64,000 bases of DNA from NCBI RefSeq assembly GCF_002093115.1, contig NZ_NAAD01000006.1:1-64000 (forward strand), written 5' to 3'. Positions 32,805 through 40,730 of the stretch are shown here, piece by piece. Under the pieces are notes generated by a model. It was not told the origin of the DNA, did no database searches, and was given only the letters and a program-made list of their open reading frames with translations. Each line of letters opens with the position of its first letter. Within the stretch, counting starts at the first letter, position 1. Both the position numbers and the translations under genes were made by a program. This DNA is from Geothermobacter hydrogeniphilus. GTDB lineage: Bacteria > Desulfobacterota > Desulfuromonadia > Desulfuromonadales > Geothermobacteraceae.

Positions 32805-33689
32805 ATGTCCGATCACGAAAACTGCGACAGCTGCGGGGTCTCCTCCTGCGGCGCCAGAGATCGCAAGCCCCAGGAGAATGATGAACAGTTCCAGGCCCGG
32901 CAGCGGCTGGAACGCAACCTCTGCCAGATCGACAACAAGATCCTGGTAATGTCCGGCAAGGGCGGGGTCGGCAAAAGCACCACCGCCCTCAACCTCGCCC
33001 TGGCCCTGGCCAAAGAGGGCAAAGCGGTCGGCCTGCTTGACGTCGACCTGCACGGCCCGAGCCTGCCGACCATGCTCGGCATGGCCGATCAGCGCCCCCA
33101 CGCCACCGAAGAAGGCATCATCCCCCTCGAATTCCAGGGTCTGCGGGTGATGTCGATCGGTTTTCTGCTGGAACAGAGCGATCAGGCGATGATCATGCGC
33201 GGCCCGATGAAGCATGGCGCCATCCAGCAGTTTCTCGCCGACGTCGTCTGGGGACCGCTTGATGTCCTGGTTATCGACTGCCCGCCCGGCACCGGCGACG
33301 AACCTCTTTCCGCCGCCCAGCTGCTCGGCCGGGGAGCCGACACGGTGATCGTCACCACCCCGCAGGATGTCGCCCTGGTCGATGTCGAGAAATCGATCAG
33401 CTTCTCCCGCCAGCTCAACATCAACATCCTCGGCATTATCGAGAACATGGCCGGCTTCGTCTGCCCGCACTGCGAGGAGGTCACTGACCTGTTCGGCCGC
33501 GGCGGCGGCGAAAAACTCGCCGACAAGACACAGGTGCCCTTCCTCGGCCGCATCCCCCTCGATCCGCGCATGGTCGTCGCCGGAGATTCCGGCAAACCCT
33601 TCATCCTCGACCATCCCGACACCGAGGCGGCAAAAGCATTGCAGCACGTGGCGCAGACCGCCATCGAAAAGATGGAGAATGCGGCCTGA
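32805..33689 (+). CDS. Mrp/NBP35-family iron-sulfur carrier ATPase
   Basis: 294 residues. A Cys-rich N-terminus (C7, C10, C15) precedes the deviant Walker A GKGGVGKST (51-59), Walker A' DVDLHGPSLP, Walker B-like VLVIDCPPGTGDEP and the C-terminal CPHC (~222-225) that bridges a [4Fe-4S] cluster in Mrp/ApbC dimers. It would assemble and hand over Fe-S clusters. It is one of a group common in anaerobes where Mrp has extra N-terminal cysteines. It is alone between two repeat elements. Confidence 0.94.
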   Translation: MSDHENCDSCGVSSCGARDRKPQENDEQFQARQRLERNLCQIDNKILVMSGKGGVGKSTTALNLALALAKEGKAVGLLDVDLHGPSLPTMLGMADQRPHATEEGIIPLEFQGLRVMSIGFLLEQSDQAMIMRGPMKHGAIQQFLADVVWGPLDVLVIDCPPGTGDEPLSAAQLLGRGADTVIVTTPQDVALVDVEKSISFSRQLNINILGIIENMAGFVCPHCEEVTDLFGRGGGEKLADKTQVPFLGRIPLDPRMVVAGDSGKPFILDHPDTEAAKALQHVAQTAIEKMENAA

Positions 33690-33718
33690 ATCTAGTACCA
33701 TGTAACCCATAATCTTTC

Positions 33719-33840
33719 GCATCTTGCTGGTTATTTTCCGCGTCAACTGCGTTGCGCCTCACCGCTTCATAGCTACAGCTATGCAGCGGAAAGCGCGCCT
33801 TGTCGACACGGAAAATCCCGGCGCAATATTACGAAATCCT
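33719..33840. repeat. Dispersed hairpin repeat (CATAGC/GCTATG centre)
   Basis: The centre is CATAGC (33768-33773) / GCTATG (33778-33783), extended by CCGCT (33762-33766) / AGCGG (33785-33789). Outer arms TTTTCCGCGTC (33734-33744) and GACACGGAAAA (33805-33815) pair with one G-T mismatch. It starts about 30 bases after the mrp stop. The arms are unrelated in sequence to those of other copies. Confidence 0.7.
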
Positions 33841-33849
33841 ATGAGTTAC

Positions 33850-34368
33850 AAGGTACTAGTGTGGAAAAATGAACCGTAACGGCACCGGCCGCCCCTTCAT
33901 CGGGGCGGCCGGTGCCGTTTCAGACGATGGGCACCAGACTCTCGGCAGCCCAACCACCAGACAGCCTTCCTCTGCGCCGTTGGCAACGGTCTGGTCCACT
34001 CCTGCACACCCCGCGTCAACCCCACCGCGACTCATGGCGATGATCCCCACCGGACATGCGGTGGCCTGCTGGTCACAGTCGACGGCAAAGGTCGATACAA
34101 TCCCCGTAGGGAGATTGATTCTTCTAAAAACCAGCTCTGTGATACTTGAAAATCATTTTTTTTAGACTACATTAGTAATTAATTATATCAGTTGAAAATC
34201 TGAGATCGCCGTGGTGCATCACAGCAACACGGCTCAGAAAATCAAAGGATCCGAAAAACGCGGATTCAAAAAGAGAATTCCACGCCGGAGTGATGTCTGA
34301 AACCACGTCCATTTTTATCGACCAGCAAAAAATCGCTGATCGGAAGACTTCGCGTCGCCCTGCCCATT
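33850..34368. other. Gene-free region; possible coding remnant on the minus strand
   Basis: The GC-rich left part has an open minus-strand frame from about 34150 to 33848. It reads VSTFAVDCDQQATACPVGII, then AMSRGGVDAGC and VANGAEEGCLVVGLP, and runs into the hairpin at 33878. It has no ATG with a ribosome site and I do not recognise it. From ~34130 the composition turns AT-rich, ahead of the HD-GYP gene. No promoter is assigned. Confidence 0.35.
33878..33919. terminator. Long perfect hairpin (18-bp stem)
   Basis: Stem AACGGCACCGGCCGCCCC (33878-33895) / GGGGCGGCCGGTGCCGTT (33902-33919), loop TTCATC. Seven bases beyond it on the minus strand is TTCATTTTT, and on the plus strand only TTT. It could terminate a minus-strand transcript from the unrecognised region or the mrp transcript. 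Confidence 0.6.
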
Positions 34369-35547
34369 ATGAAGAAGAACAGAAAAATGACGGTTGATAG
34401 CAGACATAATTTAAAGGATGCGTTAAGTCGCACAAAGAGAGTGTTGTCAACAGTTATCAAATGCCATGGTGTGCTGGTAACTTCTACGACAGAAGATGAA
34501 ATATATAAACAAATATGCAGGATTATAGTTGCTGACGGCAAATACCGGCTGTCATGGATCGGGATACCAAAAGATGACGATGATAAGAACGTTGTTCCAG
34601 CTGCATATGAGGGCGTCGGGAAAGAATATATAGACTCTTTAACAATTCATTGGAAAGCCGATGAATATGGCATGGGACCAACAGACATCGCCATACGTAC
34701 AAAAAAAACACAGATAAACAACAACATAAACAACGAAAAAAGCTACGAACCATGGCATGAACGCGCAATAGAACATGGATACAGGTCATCAATATCAATA
34801 CCATGCACTATAGAAAATAGAGTGCTATGTACACTGAATATATATTCAGAAGAACCAAATACTTTCGATAAGCAGGAAGTCGACCTGTTGGAGGAGTTGG
34901 CAAAAGACATCGCCTATGGTGTAGAAAACATAAAAACAATCGATGAAAAAATAACTTTACAAAATGAGCTTAAAACAACACTCACCCAGCTTGTCGAAGC
35001 CATTGCTCTTACCGCGGAGAAAAGAGATCCCTACACAGGTGGGCATCAAAAGCGCGTGGCGAAACTGGCGACTGCCATCGCCGATGATTTATCCTGGAGC
35101 GATGATCGTATCGAAGGGCTCTATTTAAGCGGTCTGATTCATGACATAGGGAAAATATACGTCCCAGCTGAAATATTAAACAGGCCCGGCATGTTGACTG
35201 ACGCCGAATTCTCCATAATCAAAACCCATCCTCAGATTGGCTATGAGATCGTGTCAAATGTCAGATGCCACTACCCTATTAAAGAAATAATCCTTCAGCA
35301 TCATGAACGCATAGATGGTTCCGGTTACCCTCACGGCCTGAGCCATAATCAAATTATCCCCGAAGCAAAGGTCCTCGCAGTCGCGGATGTAACGGAAGCC
35401 ATTTTGTCACACCGCCCCTACCGACCGGCACTGGGGGTCAACGCGGCAATAGAAGAGCTCAAGAGGGGACGTGAGTCTATCTACGACCCAGCAGCGGTCG
35501 ATATATGCACGAGGCTCATGAATGGCGGCGGTTTTCAATGGGAGTAA
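34369..35547 (+). CDS. GAF / HD-GYP cyclic-di-GMP phosphodiesterase
   Basis: 392 residues. A GAF domain (~28-190) is followed by a short helix and an HD-GYP domain (~200-390). It has GGHQKRVAKLA, H258-D259 in LIHDIGK, KTHPQIGYEI, HHERIDGSGYPHGL and VADVTEAI. The metal residues and GYP are intact, so it should cleave c-di-GMP. Its codons are clearly AT-richer (about 43-45% GC by eye) than those of neighbours, and it is flanked by gene-poor DNA, suggesting recent transfer. In the window it opposes the GGDEF cyclase at 26.1 kb in activity. The start ATG at 34369 lacks a strong site; MTVDSRH at 34387 is an alternative. Confidence 0.92.
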   Translation: MKKNRKMTVDSRHNLKDALSRTKRVLSTVIKCHGVLVTSTTEDEIYKQICRIIVADGKYRLSWIGIPKDDDDKNVVPAAYEGVGKEYIDSLTIHWKADEYGMGPTDIAIRTKKTQINNNINNEKSYEPWHERAIEHGYRSSISIPCTIENRVLCTLNIYSEEPNTFDKQEVDLLEELAKDIAYGVENIKTIDEKITLQNELKTTLTQLVEAIALTAEKRDPYTGGHQKRVAKLATAIADDLSWSDDRIEGLYLSGLIHDIGKIYVPAEILNRPGMLTDAEFSIIKTHPQIGYEIVSNVRCHYPIKEIILQHHERIDGSGYPHGLSHNQIIPEAKVLAVADVTEAILSHRPYRPALGVNAAIEELKRGRESIYDPAAVDICTRLMNGGGFQWE

Positions 35548-35668
35548 GCGCCCCCCTATCTATTTTGTCAACGTCATATCTTTTTCTTTGACATCCCCTG
35601 CCGGCACAGAGATGGTTTTCACCTGACACGCTATTTATGTCCCCGGGATCCCAAAGGCCTCAACGTGA

Positions 35669-35959
35669 ACCTCCAGTTGCCGTTTTCTTTTCGCCTTTGG
35701 CCTCTGGGATGCCTGCCTGCCTGCCCTCCTCGCCCTCCTTCTGTGCGGCACCGACACATCTGGCGCCGTAGCCCGCAACCACCGAGGCAACGCCGAGAGC
35801 TCCCTGTTCACCGCTGAGTACTCACCCGACAGGGCGAGGTCATCGCGATCACGAAAAACGCTCTTTCAATGGCGCAACGAAACATCTTTTTCGGCCACAA
35901 CCGACCGCGATCAACCATTTGTAACCGACCGACCCGACTTTACCGAGGCCGCCACAACC
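35669..35959 (+). pseudogene. Upstream open frame with signal peptide, lacking a start codon
   Basis: In frame with the next gene, codons from 35669 (just after a TGA) to 35959 have no stop. They encode a typical export signal (LPALLALLLCGTDTSGAVA) followed by QPFVTDRPDFTEAATTVGRG, the usual N-terminal motif of this outer-membrane family. No ATG, GTG or TTG exists in this frame. An ATG at 35709 is out of frame by one base and is directly followed by (TGCC)4 (35710-35725); one extra TGCC unit would bring it into frame. So it is either a frameshifted 5' end or a phase-variable start. Confidence 0.6.
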
Positions 35960-36646
35960 GTGGGCCGGGGTGTTGCCCAGATCGAATTCGGCTACACCTA
36001 TACCTACAACAGCGATAATGGCGAAAGAACCAGGTCACAGTCCTTCGGGCAACCGTTGTTGCGCTACGGTCTCCTGGCCGACTGGCTGGAATTCCGCATT
36101 GCCCTGTTCCCGACCGTGACCCGCATCACAACCGCCGGGGAATCAACCACTTCAAGGGGAACCGAAGATTTGTACATCGGTTGCAAAATTGCCCTGACCG
36201 AACAACAAGGCATGCTGCCGGAGATGGCCTTGATCCCGCAAACGAACATCCCGACCGGCAGCGGTTCCTTGAGCTCAAACGAACTGGAACCGGGTCTGAA
36301 CTGGGCCTATGCGTGGGACGTCAACGATTTGATCTCGGCTGCCGGATCAACCCAGGGGAACCGCAGGATCGACGACAGCGGTGAAGCCTACCTGGAGTTT
36401 GCCCAATCCTGGACCGTCGCCTACCACCTGGCAGACAAACTCGGCGCCTACACGGAATGGTTTGCTTTTTTTCCCTCCGGAGCCGACACTGCAAGAGTTC
36501 AGCATTACGGCAACGGCGGGCTGACCTGGCTCGTCAGCGATAATATGCAATTTGACGTATTTGCAGGTATCGGACTCAACGATGCCGCTGACGACTATTT
36601 TTTCGGCAGCGGTTTTTCCATCCGCTTCGGACAGGGCATTGAATAA
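35960..36646 (+). CDS. Outer-membrane beta-barrel protein, phenol_MetA_deg-like (5' end disrupted)
   Basis: 228 residues from a GTG at 35960, which falls inside the conserved VTDRPDFTE...VGRG...QIEFGYTYTYN segment, so the true N-terminus is upstream. The rest is a series of amphipathic strands with aromatic ends (YGLLADWLEFRIALFP, GTEDLYIGCKIAL, IPQTNIPTGSGSL, YHLADKLGAYTEWFAFFP, FDVFAGIGLND) and ends FSIRFGQGIE, as expected for a transporter-like barrel. Its ligand is unknown. The next gene starts within its last codons. Confidence 0.7.
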   Translation: MGRGVAQIEFGYTYTYNSDNGERTRSQSFGQPLLRYGLLADWLEFRIALFPTVTRITTAGESTTSRGTEDLYIGCKIALTEQQGMLPEMALIPQTNIPTGSGSLSSNELEPGLNWAYAWDVNDLISAAGSTQGNRRIDDSGEAYLEFAQSWTVAYHLADKLGAYTEWFAFFPSGADTARVQHYGNGGLTWLVSDNMQFDVFAGIGLNDAADDYFFGSGFSIRFGQGIE

Positions 36647-37595
36647 CAACTCCCGGAAATCCGTTTCATCGAAGGTGCTGCTTTTTACAACGGGCGCCCT
36701 CGTTGCCTTTGCCGGCAACTCGATTCTCTGCCGGCTGGCCCTTGGCGGGGGTTGGATTGATGCTGCCGGTTTCACCTGTATCCGACTGATTTCCGGCACC
36801 CTCGTCCTGCTGTTGATCCTGCGATTGTCTGCACAAAAAAGGGCGTCGATATCATCCGGCAACGCGCTCTCGGCAATCACTCTTTTCGGCTACGCGGCAG
36901 CATTTTCCTTCGCCTACCTGACACTCGCAGCCGGAACCGGGGCCCTGATCCTGTTCGGTGCCGTCCAGATAACCATGATAGCCGCCGCCATCCTCTCGGG
37001 AGAACGGCTTACCGGGACAGAATACGTCGGCGTCTCACTGGCCTTCGGGGGACTTGTCTACCTGCTCTTCCCCGGTGTCACGGCCCCGTCCCTGGCGGGA
37101 TCTCTGCTGATGACCGCCGCCGGGGTCTGCTGGGGGATTTATTCCCTGCGTGGCCGCGGCCGTGGGAATCCACTGGCGGAAACAACTGTCAACTTTGTCC
37201 TCTCCCTGCCGCTTGCCGTTCTTCTCATTTTCCTTTTCCCCGGCCACAGCCATCTTTCCCTCCGGGGAATTCTGCTGGCGGGCCTGTCCGGCGGTCTGGC
37301 ATCGGGCATCGGCTATGCAGTCTGGTACGCGGCGATCAGGGAGATGACGACAACCACGGCCTCGGTCGTCCAGTTGGCGGTCCCGGTCCTCGCGGCCGGG
37401 GGCGGAGTCATCTTTCTCGACGAGGAGATCTCCACCCGCCTGATCATCGCCACCATCATTATTCTCGGCGGCATAAGCCTGGCCGTCTTCAATCACGGAA
37501 ATCTGCCTGCAACAGGAGCGCCCCATGAATCCACTGGAAATGATGAAAAGCCGACGCAGTATCCGCCAATTCGAGGAGAGAGAGATCGCGGATGA
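36639..37595 (+). CDS. EamA/DMT-superfamily transporter
   Basis: A probable ten-helix inner-membrane exporter with two EamA repeats (first ~15-140, second ~150-280), including FAGNSILCRLALGGGWIDAAGFTCIRL and GYAVWYAAIREMTTTTASVVQLAVPVLA near the end. I choose TTG at 36639, which overlaps the previous stop and has a GGACAGGG stretch before it; GTG 36675 is an alternative, and the frame is open back to 36552. The C-terminal ~35 residues are hydrophilic and overlap the nitroreductase gene by 71 bases, longer than usual for the family. The substrate is unknown. Confidence 0.82.
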   Translation: MNNNSRKSVSSKVLLFTTGALVAFAGNSILCRLALGGGWIDAAGFTCIRLISGTLVLLLILRLSAQKRASISSGNALSAITLFGYAAAFSFAYLTLAAGTGALILFGAVQITMIAAAILSGERLTGTEYVGVSLAFGGLVYLLFPGVTAPSLAGSLLMTAAGVCWGIYSLRGRGRGNPLAETTVNFVLSLPLAVLLIFLFPGHSHLSLRGILLAGLSGGLASGIGYAVWYAAIREMTTTTASVVQLAVPVLAAGGGVIFLDEEISTRLIIATIIILGGISLAVFNHGNLPATGAPHESTGNDEKPTQYPPIRGERDRG

Positions 37596-38076
37596 AACCT
37601 TGAACCAGATCCTCGAAGCCGCGCGCTGGGCCCCCTCCTGGGCCAACACCCAGTGCTGGGAAGTCATCCTGGTCAAGAACCCGGGTCTCAAACTTAAGCT
37701 GCAGCAGCTGCTGACCGACAACAACCCGGCGGCCCGGGCCATGACCCGGGTCCCGGTCATCATCGCACTCTGCGGGAAACTTGAAACGTCCGGATTCTAC
37801 AAGGGGAGTGCCTACACGAAATTCAAGGACTGGTTCATGTACGACCTGGGCATTGTCACCCAGAATATTTCCCTGGCCGCCCATGCTCTCGGCCTCGGGT
37901 CCGTGGTGGTCGGCGCCTTCGACCACGACAAGGCGAGAGGCATACTCAACATCCCCGACGGCTATGAGCTTGTTTCCCTCATCCCCATCGGTTATCCACA
38001 CAAAATCCCCGCCCCGCCGAAGAGAAAAGAACTCGCGGACTTCACCCACCTGGACCGTTTCAGGACCGACCCATGA
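37525..38076 (+). CDS. Nitroreductase-family FMN oxidoreductase
   Basis: 183 residues. The FMN-binding start MKSRRSIRQFEEREI and RWAPSWANTQCWEVI are typical, as are LGIVTQNISLAAHALGLGSVVVG and the closing LIPIGYPHKIPAPPKRKEL. The size suits a compact single-domain member that works as a homodimer and reduces nitro, quinone or related compounds with NAD(P)H. AGGAG lies eight bases before the ATG. It is translationally linked to the DMT transporter by overlap. Confidence 0.92.
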   Translation: MNPLEMMKSRRSIRQFEEREIADETLNQILEAARWAPSWANTQCWEVILVKNPGLKLKLQQLLTDNNPAARAMTRVPVIIALCGKLETSGFYKGSAYTKFKDWFMYDLGIVTQNISLAAHALGLGSVVVGAFDHDKARGILNIPDGYELVSLIPIGYPHKIPAPPKRKELADFTHLDRFRTDP

Positions 38077-38082
38077 GACAGG

Positions 38083-38484
38083 TCAACGCGGAAAATTCAG
38101 GTTCTCCACCAGACCGGTCACCACCAGCACCACAATCGGCAACGGCAGCTGGCCGCGCATCTCCCAACCTTCCTCATTGCCCTTGCCGAAGGGAACGCAG
38201 ACGCCGCTGCGCAATTCCCAGCCGTTGGTGATTGACCGACCGTAGGGCTTGATATTGTTGCCCTGCACCTGGTAGCCGGAGAGCAGCGAGCCCCGGCAGG
38301 GCCTGAGAATATTGCGATTCCACTCGTAGCCCCGGCTGCGGGCACCGCCGCTGGGAGTCAGGTACTGGCCGTCAAACTCCCAGCCACTGCGCAACGAACC
38401 GCCGAAGGGTTTGAGCAGCCTGCCGTTCCATTCATAACCGTCAAGCAGCGAGCCGCCAAACCGTTTGATCGTCGCCAGAGCCAT
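38083..38484 (-). CDS. Protein of six 18-residue repeats
   Basis: 133 residues, not recognised. Six tandem units follow the pattern (K/T/R/V)-P-(F/Y/S)-G-G-S-L-x-x-G-(Y/W)-E-(W/F/L)-x-G-x-x-(L/I), for example KPFGGSLRSGWEFDGQYL and RPCRGSLLSGYQVQGNNI. The period is 18 residues, giving a likely beta-hairpin repeat sheet. The tail from ~113 (LPLPIVVLVVTGLVENL) is hydrophobic and may anchor it. It follows the response regulator gene by 7 bases on the same strand, so it is probably in that operon. Confidence 0.85.
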   Translation of the reverse strand: MALATIKRFGGSLLDGYEWNGRLLKPFGGSLRSGWEFDGQYLTPSGGARSRGYEWNRNILRPCRGSLLSGYQVQGNNIKPYGRSITNGWELRSGVCVPFGKGNEEGWEMRGQLPLPIVVLVVTGLVENLNFPR

Positions 38485-38491
38485 CCGCTCG

Positions 38492-39244
38492 TCAGTCCTG
38501 CTTCAAATTGGCCTTGTAGCGTTTCAGCCACTCCTGGAACTCCTCTTCCTCGTGCTTGAGTTCAAAGGGGTTGACCAGACCGCGACGCAGGGAAATGGCG
38601 ACCGCCCGGTTGCGCAGGTTGAAGGCATCACCGACCCCTTCAGACTGAAACTGCTCCTGATCGGCGCCGAGCTTGCTGTACAGGGAATTGAGACGGCTCT
38701 GCACCCCGCGCCGGGAAAGATAGCGACGCTGGGCAATGAGATTGTCGGTCAGGCCGAGCGAAATGTCCACCAGCGCCTCATACTCGATATCGGAGAGCGC
38801 GGTCTGGGCATGGCCGGTCCGGCCCTGGACCTTGCGCACCTCGGGGTCGATCCAGCACTGTTCGTCACAGAGGACAGTACGGATGGCGGTCGAGATCCGC
38901 TCGGAGGGGTTGGATTTGAGAATGTAACCGTAGACCGTCTCCGGCGGCACGATACGCAGCAGCGAACGGACATACATCTCATCCTTGTACTGGCTCCAGA
39001 AAACGATGCGCGCGTCGGGCTTGCGCTGCCAGAGGGCGCGGGCGAACTCGATGCCGTTCATCTCCGGCATCTGAATGTCGCTGATCACCAGCGGAACATC
39101 ATTCAGCTCCAGTGCCAGTTCGAGCGCGTTGAGGCCGTTCTGGGCACGAAACAGTTCAATCTCTTCATCCCAGTGACCGAGCATCTGCTCGAGAAATTCA
39201 TAATCCTTCGGATTGTCTTCAGCGATGAGAATCTGCATGCTCAT
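38492..39244 (-). CDS. NarL/LuxR-type response regulator
   Basis: 250 residues. The receiver has acidic pocket E9-D10, phospho-acceptor D56 (LVISDIQMP) and K in YILKSNPS. A LuxR-like HTH at ~140-190 (LSDIEYEALVDISLGLTDNLIAQRRYLSRRGVQSRLNSLYSKLG) is somewhat diverged. An unusual ~60-residue charged tail follows (HEEEEFQEWLKRYKANLKQD). GGGGAG precedes the ATG. It overlaps the end of the kinase gene by 26 bases. Confidence 0.9.
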   Translation of the reverse strand: MSMQILIAEDNPKDYEFLEQMLGHWDEEIELFRAQNGLNALELALELNDVPLVISDIQMPEMNGIEFARALWQRKPDARIVFWSQYKDEMYVRSLLRIVPPETVYGYILKSNPSERISTAIRTVLCDEQCWIDPEVRKVQGRTGHAQTALSDIEYEALVDISLGLTDNLIAQRRYLSRRGVQSRLNSLYSKLGADQEQFQSEGVGDAFNLRNRAVAISLRRGLVNPFELKHEEEEFQEWLKRYKANLKQD

Positions 39245-40619
39245 TTTGGCTCCCCTGTTGGCCTGCCGGGCGTACCGGCAGGGTCAATTCAAAACGGGTT
39301 CCGGTTGAAAAACGTGATTTCTTCCACTCGACCCGGGCACCGATGGTCCGCGCCCGTTCGCGAATATTGTTCAGGCCGCGGCCGCCGGAGGAAACCTGGT
39401 CCGGCAGACCGATGCCGTTGTCCTCGACCACCATCACCAGCTTTCGTCCCTGACGTTCCAGGCAGAACTCGCAGCGGCTGGCCTGGGCATGCTTGACGAC
39501 ATTGTGCAGGGCCTCGACCGCCACCCGGTAGAGGGTCAGGCTGACCAGGCGCGGCATCTTCAGGTTATGCAGTTCGGGCTGCAGGTAACAATGGTACTTG
39601 AGCGTCCCGCCTTTGCTCTGCAGCTGTTCGATATGGGACTCAAGGGTCGGCCCCAGACCGAGGATTTCGAGTGACTGCGGATGCAGATTGTTCATCACCT
39701 CGCGCAGGTTGGACATGGTTTTCTGCAATTCTTTCTCAAGCTGCCCGGCCCGTTCCGGGTCGGGATTTTTTTCCATCTCCTGCAAGCCGCGCAACACCGA
39801 CGAGAGGTCGGCAAGGGTCTGGTCATGGAGATCCATGGCAATCCGCCGCCGTTCCTCTTCGGCCCCCTCAAGCAGCTTCTCGGTACCGACCACGCGGATC
39901 AACTGTTCAGCCATGCGGTTGATCGAGAGCGCCAGGTCATCCAGTTCGTCCCGCACCAGCTCCGGCTCCTTGGGCGGCGTCAGCTGCCCGCGGGCAACCT
40001 TGCCGGCACTGTCGGAAAGCGCCTGGATGCGCCGCAGGATGCGCCGCGCCAGGGTCAGGGAAAGAAAGATACCGATCAGGATTGCCACGCCGAGAACCAC
40101 GATTGAAACAAAGGTGGTACGCTCGACCAGGGCATCGATATCCTGCGTGTGGACCTCGCGCAGGCGTTCACGTTCGCTGCGGATCAGTTCCGAAAGCTTT
40201 TCCAGCTCGGGGCGGAGACTCTTCAGCGCCGCCTTGAACCGCTCTCTGTCGAAACCCTGCTCGGGATCAAGATCGGAGACCGCCTGGCGCCAGTGTTTCT
40301 CCGTCTCGTCGGACAGGGTGACAATGCTGAGAATCCTCTGCGCCGCACCGGCCAGATGGGCATGCAGCTCCTCCATCTCCTCAAGCCGTCCGACATCGAC
40401 CATCGGGGTGCGCCCCAGACGGGCCACCAGGGCTTCCATCCGCTGGCTGGCGAGGTCGGCCTCGGCCATGGCGATGAAGAGAGTTCCCACCTTGCGCTGC
40501 GCCTGGCGTTTGACCGACAGGTCCCAGTAGGTGTACTGCAGGAACGCCAGCAGCAGACTCATCAGCAGCAAAACGATGGCCGGGGCGAGGATGATCTGAT
40601 GTTTAAGGGCAAGACGCAT
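39219..40619 (-). CDS. NarL-type sensor histidine kinase (HisKA_3)
   Basis: 466 residues. TM1 at ~8-28 and TM2 at ~170-190 enclose a helical periplasmic sensor of ~140 residues. HAMP follows (~190-243), then a HisKA_3 dimerisation domain with H265 in RRRIAMDLHDQTLADL, and a HATPase with N-box ALHNVVKHA and DNGIGLP plus GGRGLNNIRERA. It would phosphorylate the response regulator encoded by the overlapping downstream gene. The signal is unknown. Confidence 0.93.
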   Translation of the reverse strand: MRLALKHQIILAPAIVLLLMSLLLAFLQYTYWDLSVKRQAQRKVGTLFIAMAEADLASQRMEALVARLGRTPMVDVGRLEEMEELHAHLAGAAQRILSIVTLSDETEKHWRQAVSDLDPEQGFDRERFKAALKSLRPELEKLSELIRSERERLREVHTQDIDALVERTTFVSIVVLGVAILIGIFLSLTLARRILRRIQALSDSAGKVARGQLTPPKEPELVRDELDDLALSINRMAEQLIRVVGTEKLLEGAEEERRRIAMDLHDQTLADLSSVLRGLQEMEKNPDPERAGQLEKELQKTMSNLREVMNNLHPQSLEILGLGPTLESHIEQLQSKGGTLKYHCYLQPELHNLKMPRLVSLTLYRVAVEALHNVVKHAQASRCEFCLERQGRKLVMVVEDNGIGLPDQVSSGGRGLNNIRERARTIGARVEWKKSRFSTGTRFELTLPVRPAGQQGSQNEHADSHR

Positions 40620-40730
40620 GAACTACTCTCTTAACATAACGACCGATGATTGCCACTGTGCTTTGCCACAGGTGAGCCGATTCCCTGCTGATTCAGGCAT
40701 CATTTTATCAAACCCCGGAGGTTTCGGGAT

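Noticed and set aside
34130-34368. c-di-GMP riboswitch before the HD-GYP gene
   Set aside because: No GEMM consensus blocks could be found on either strand.
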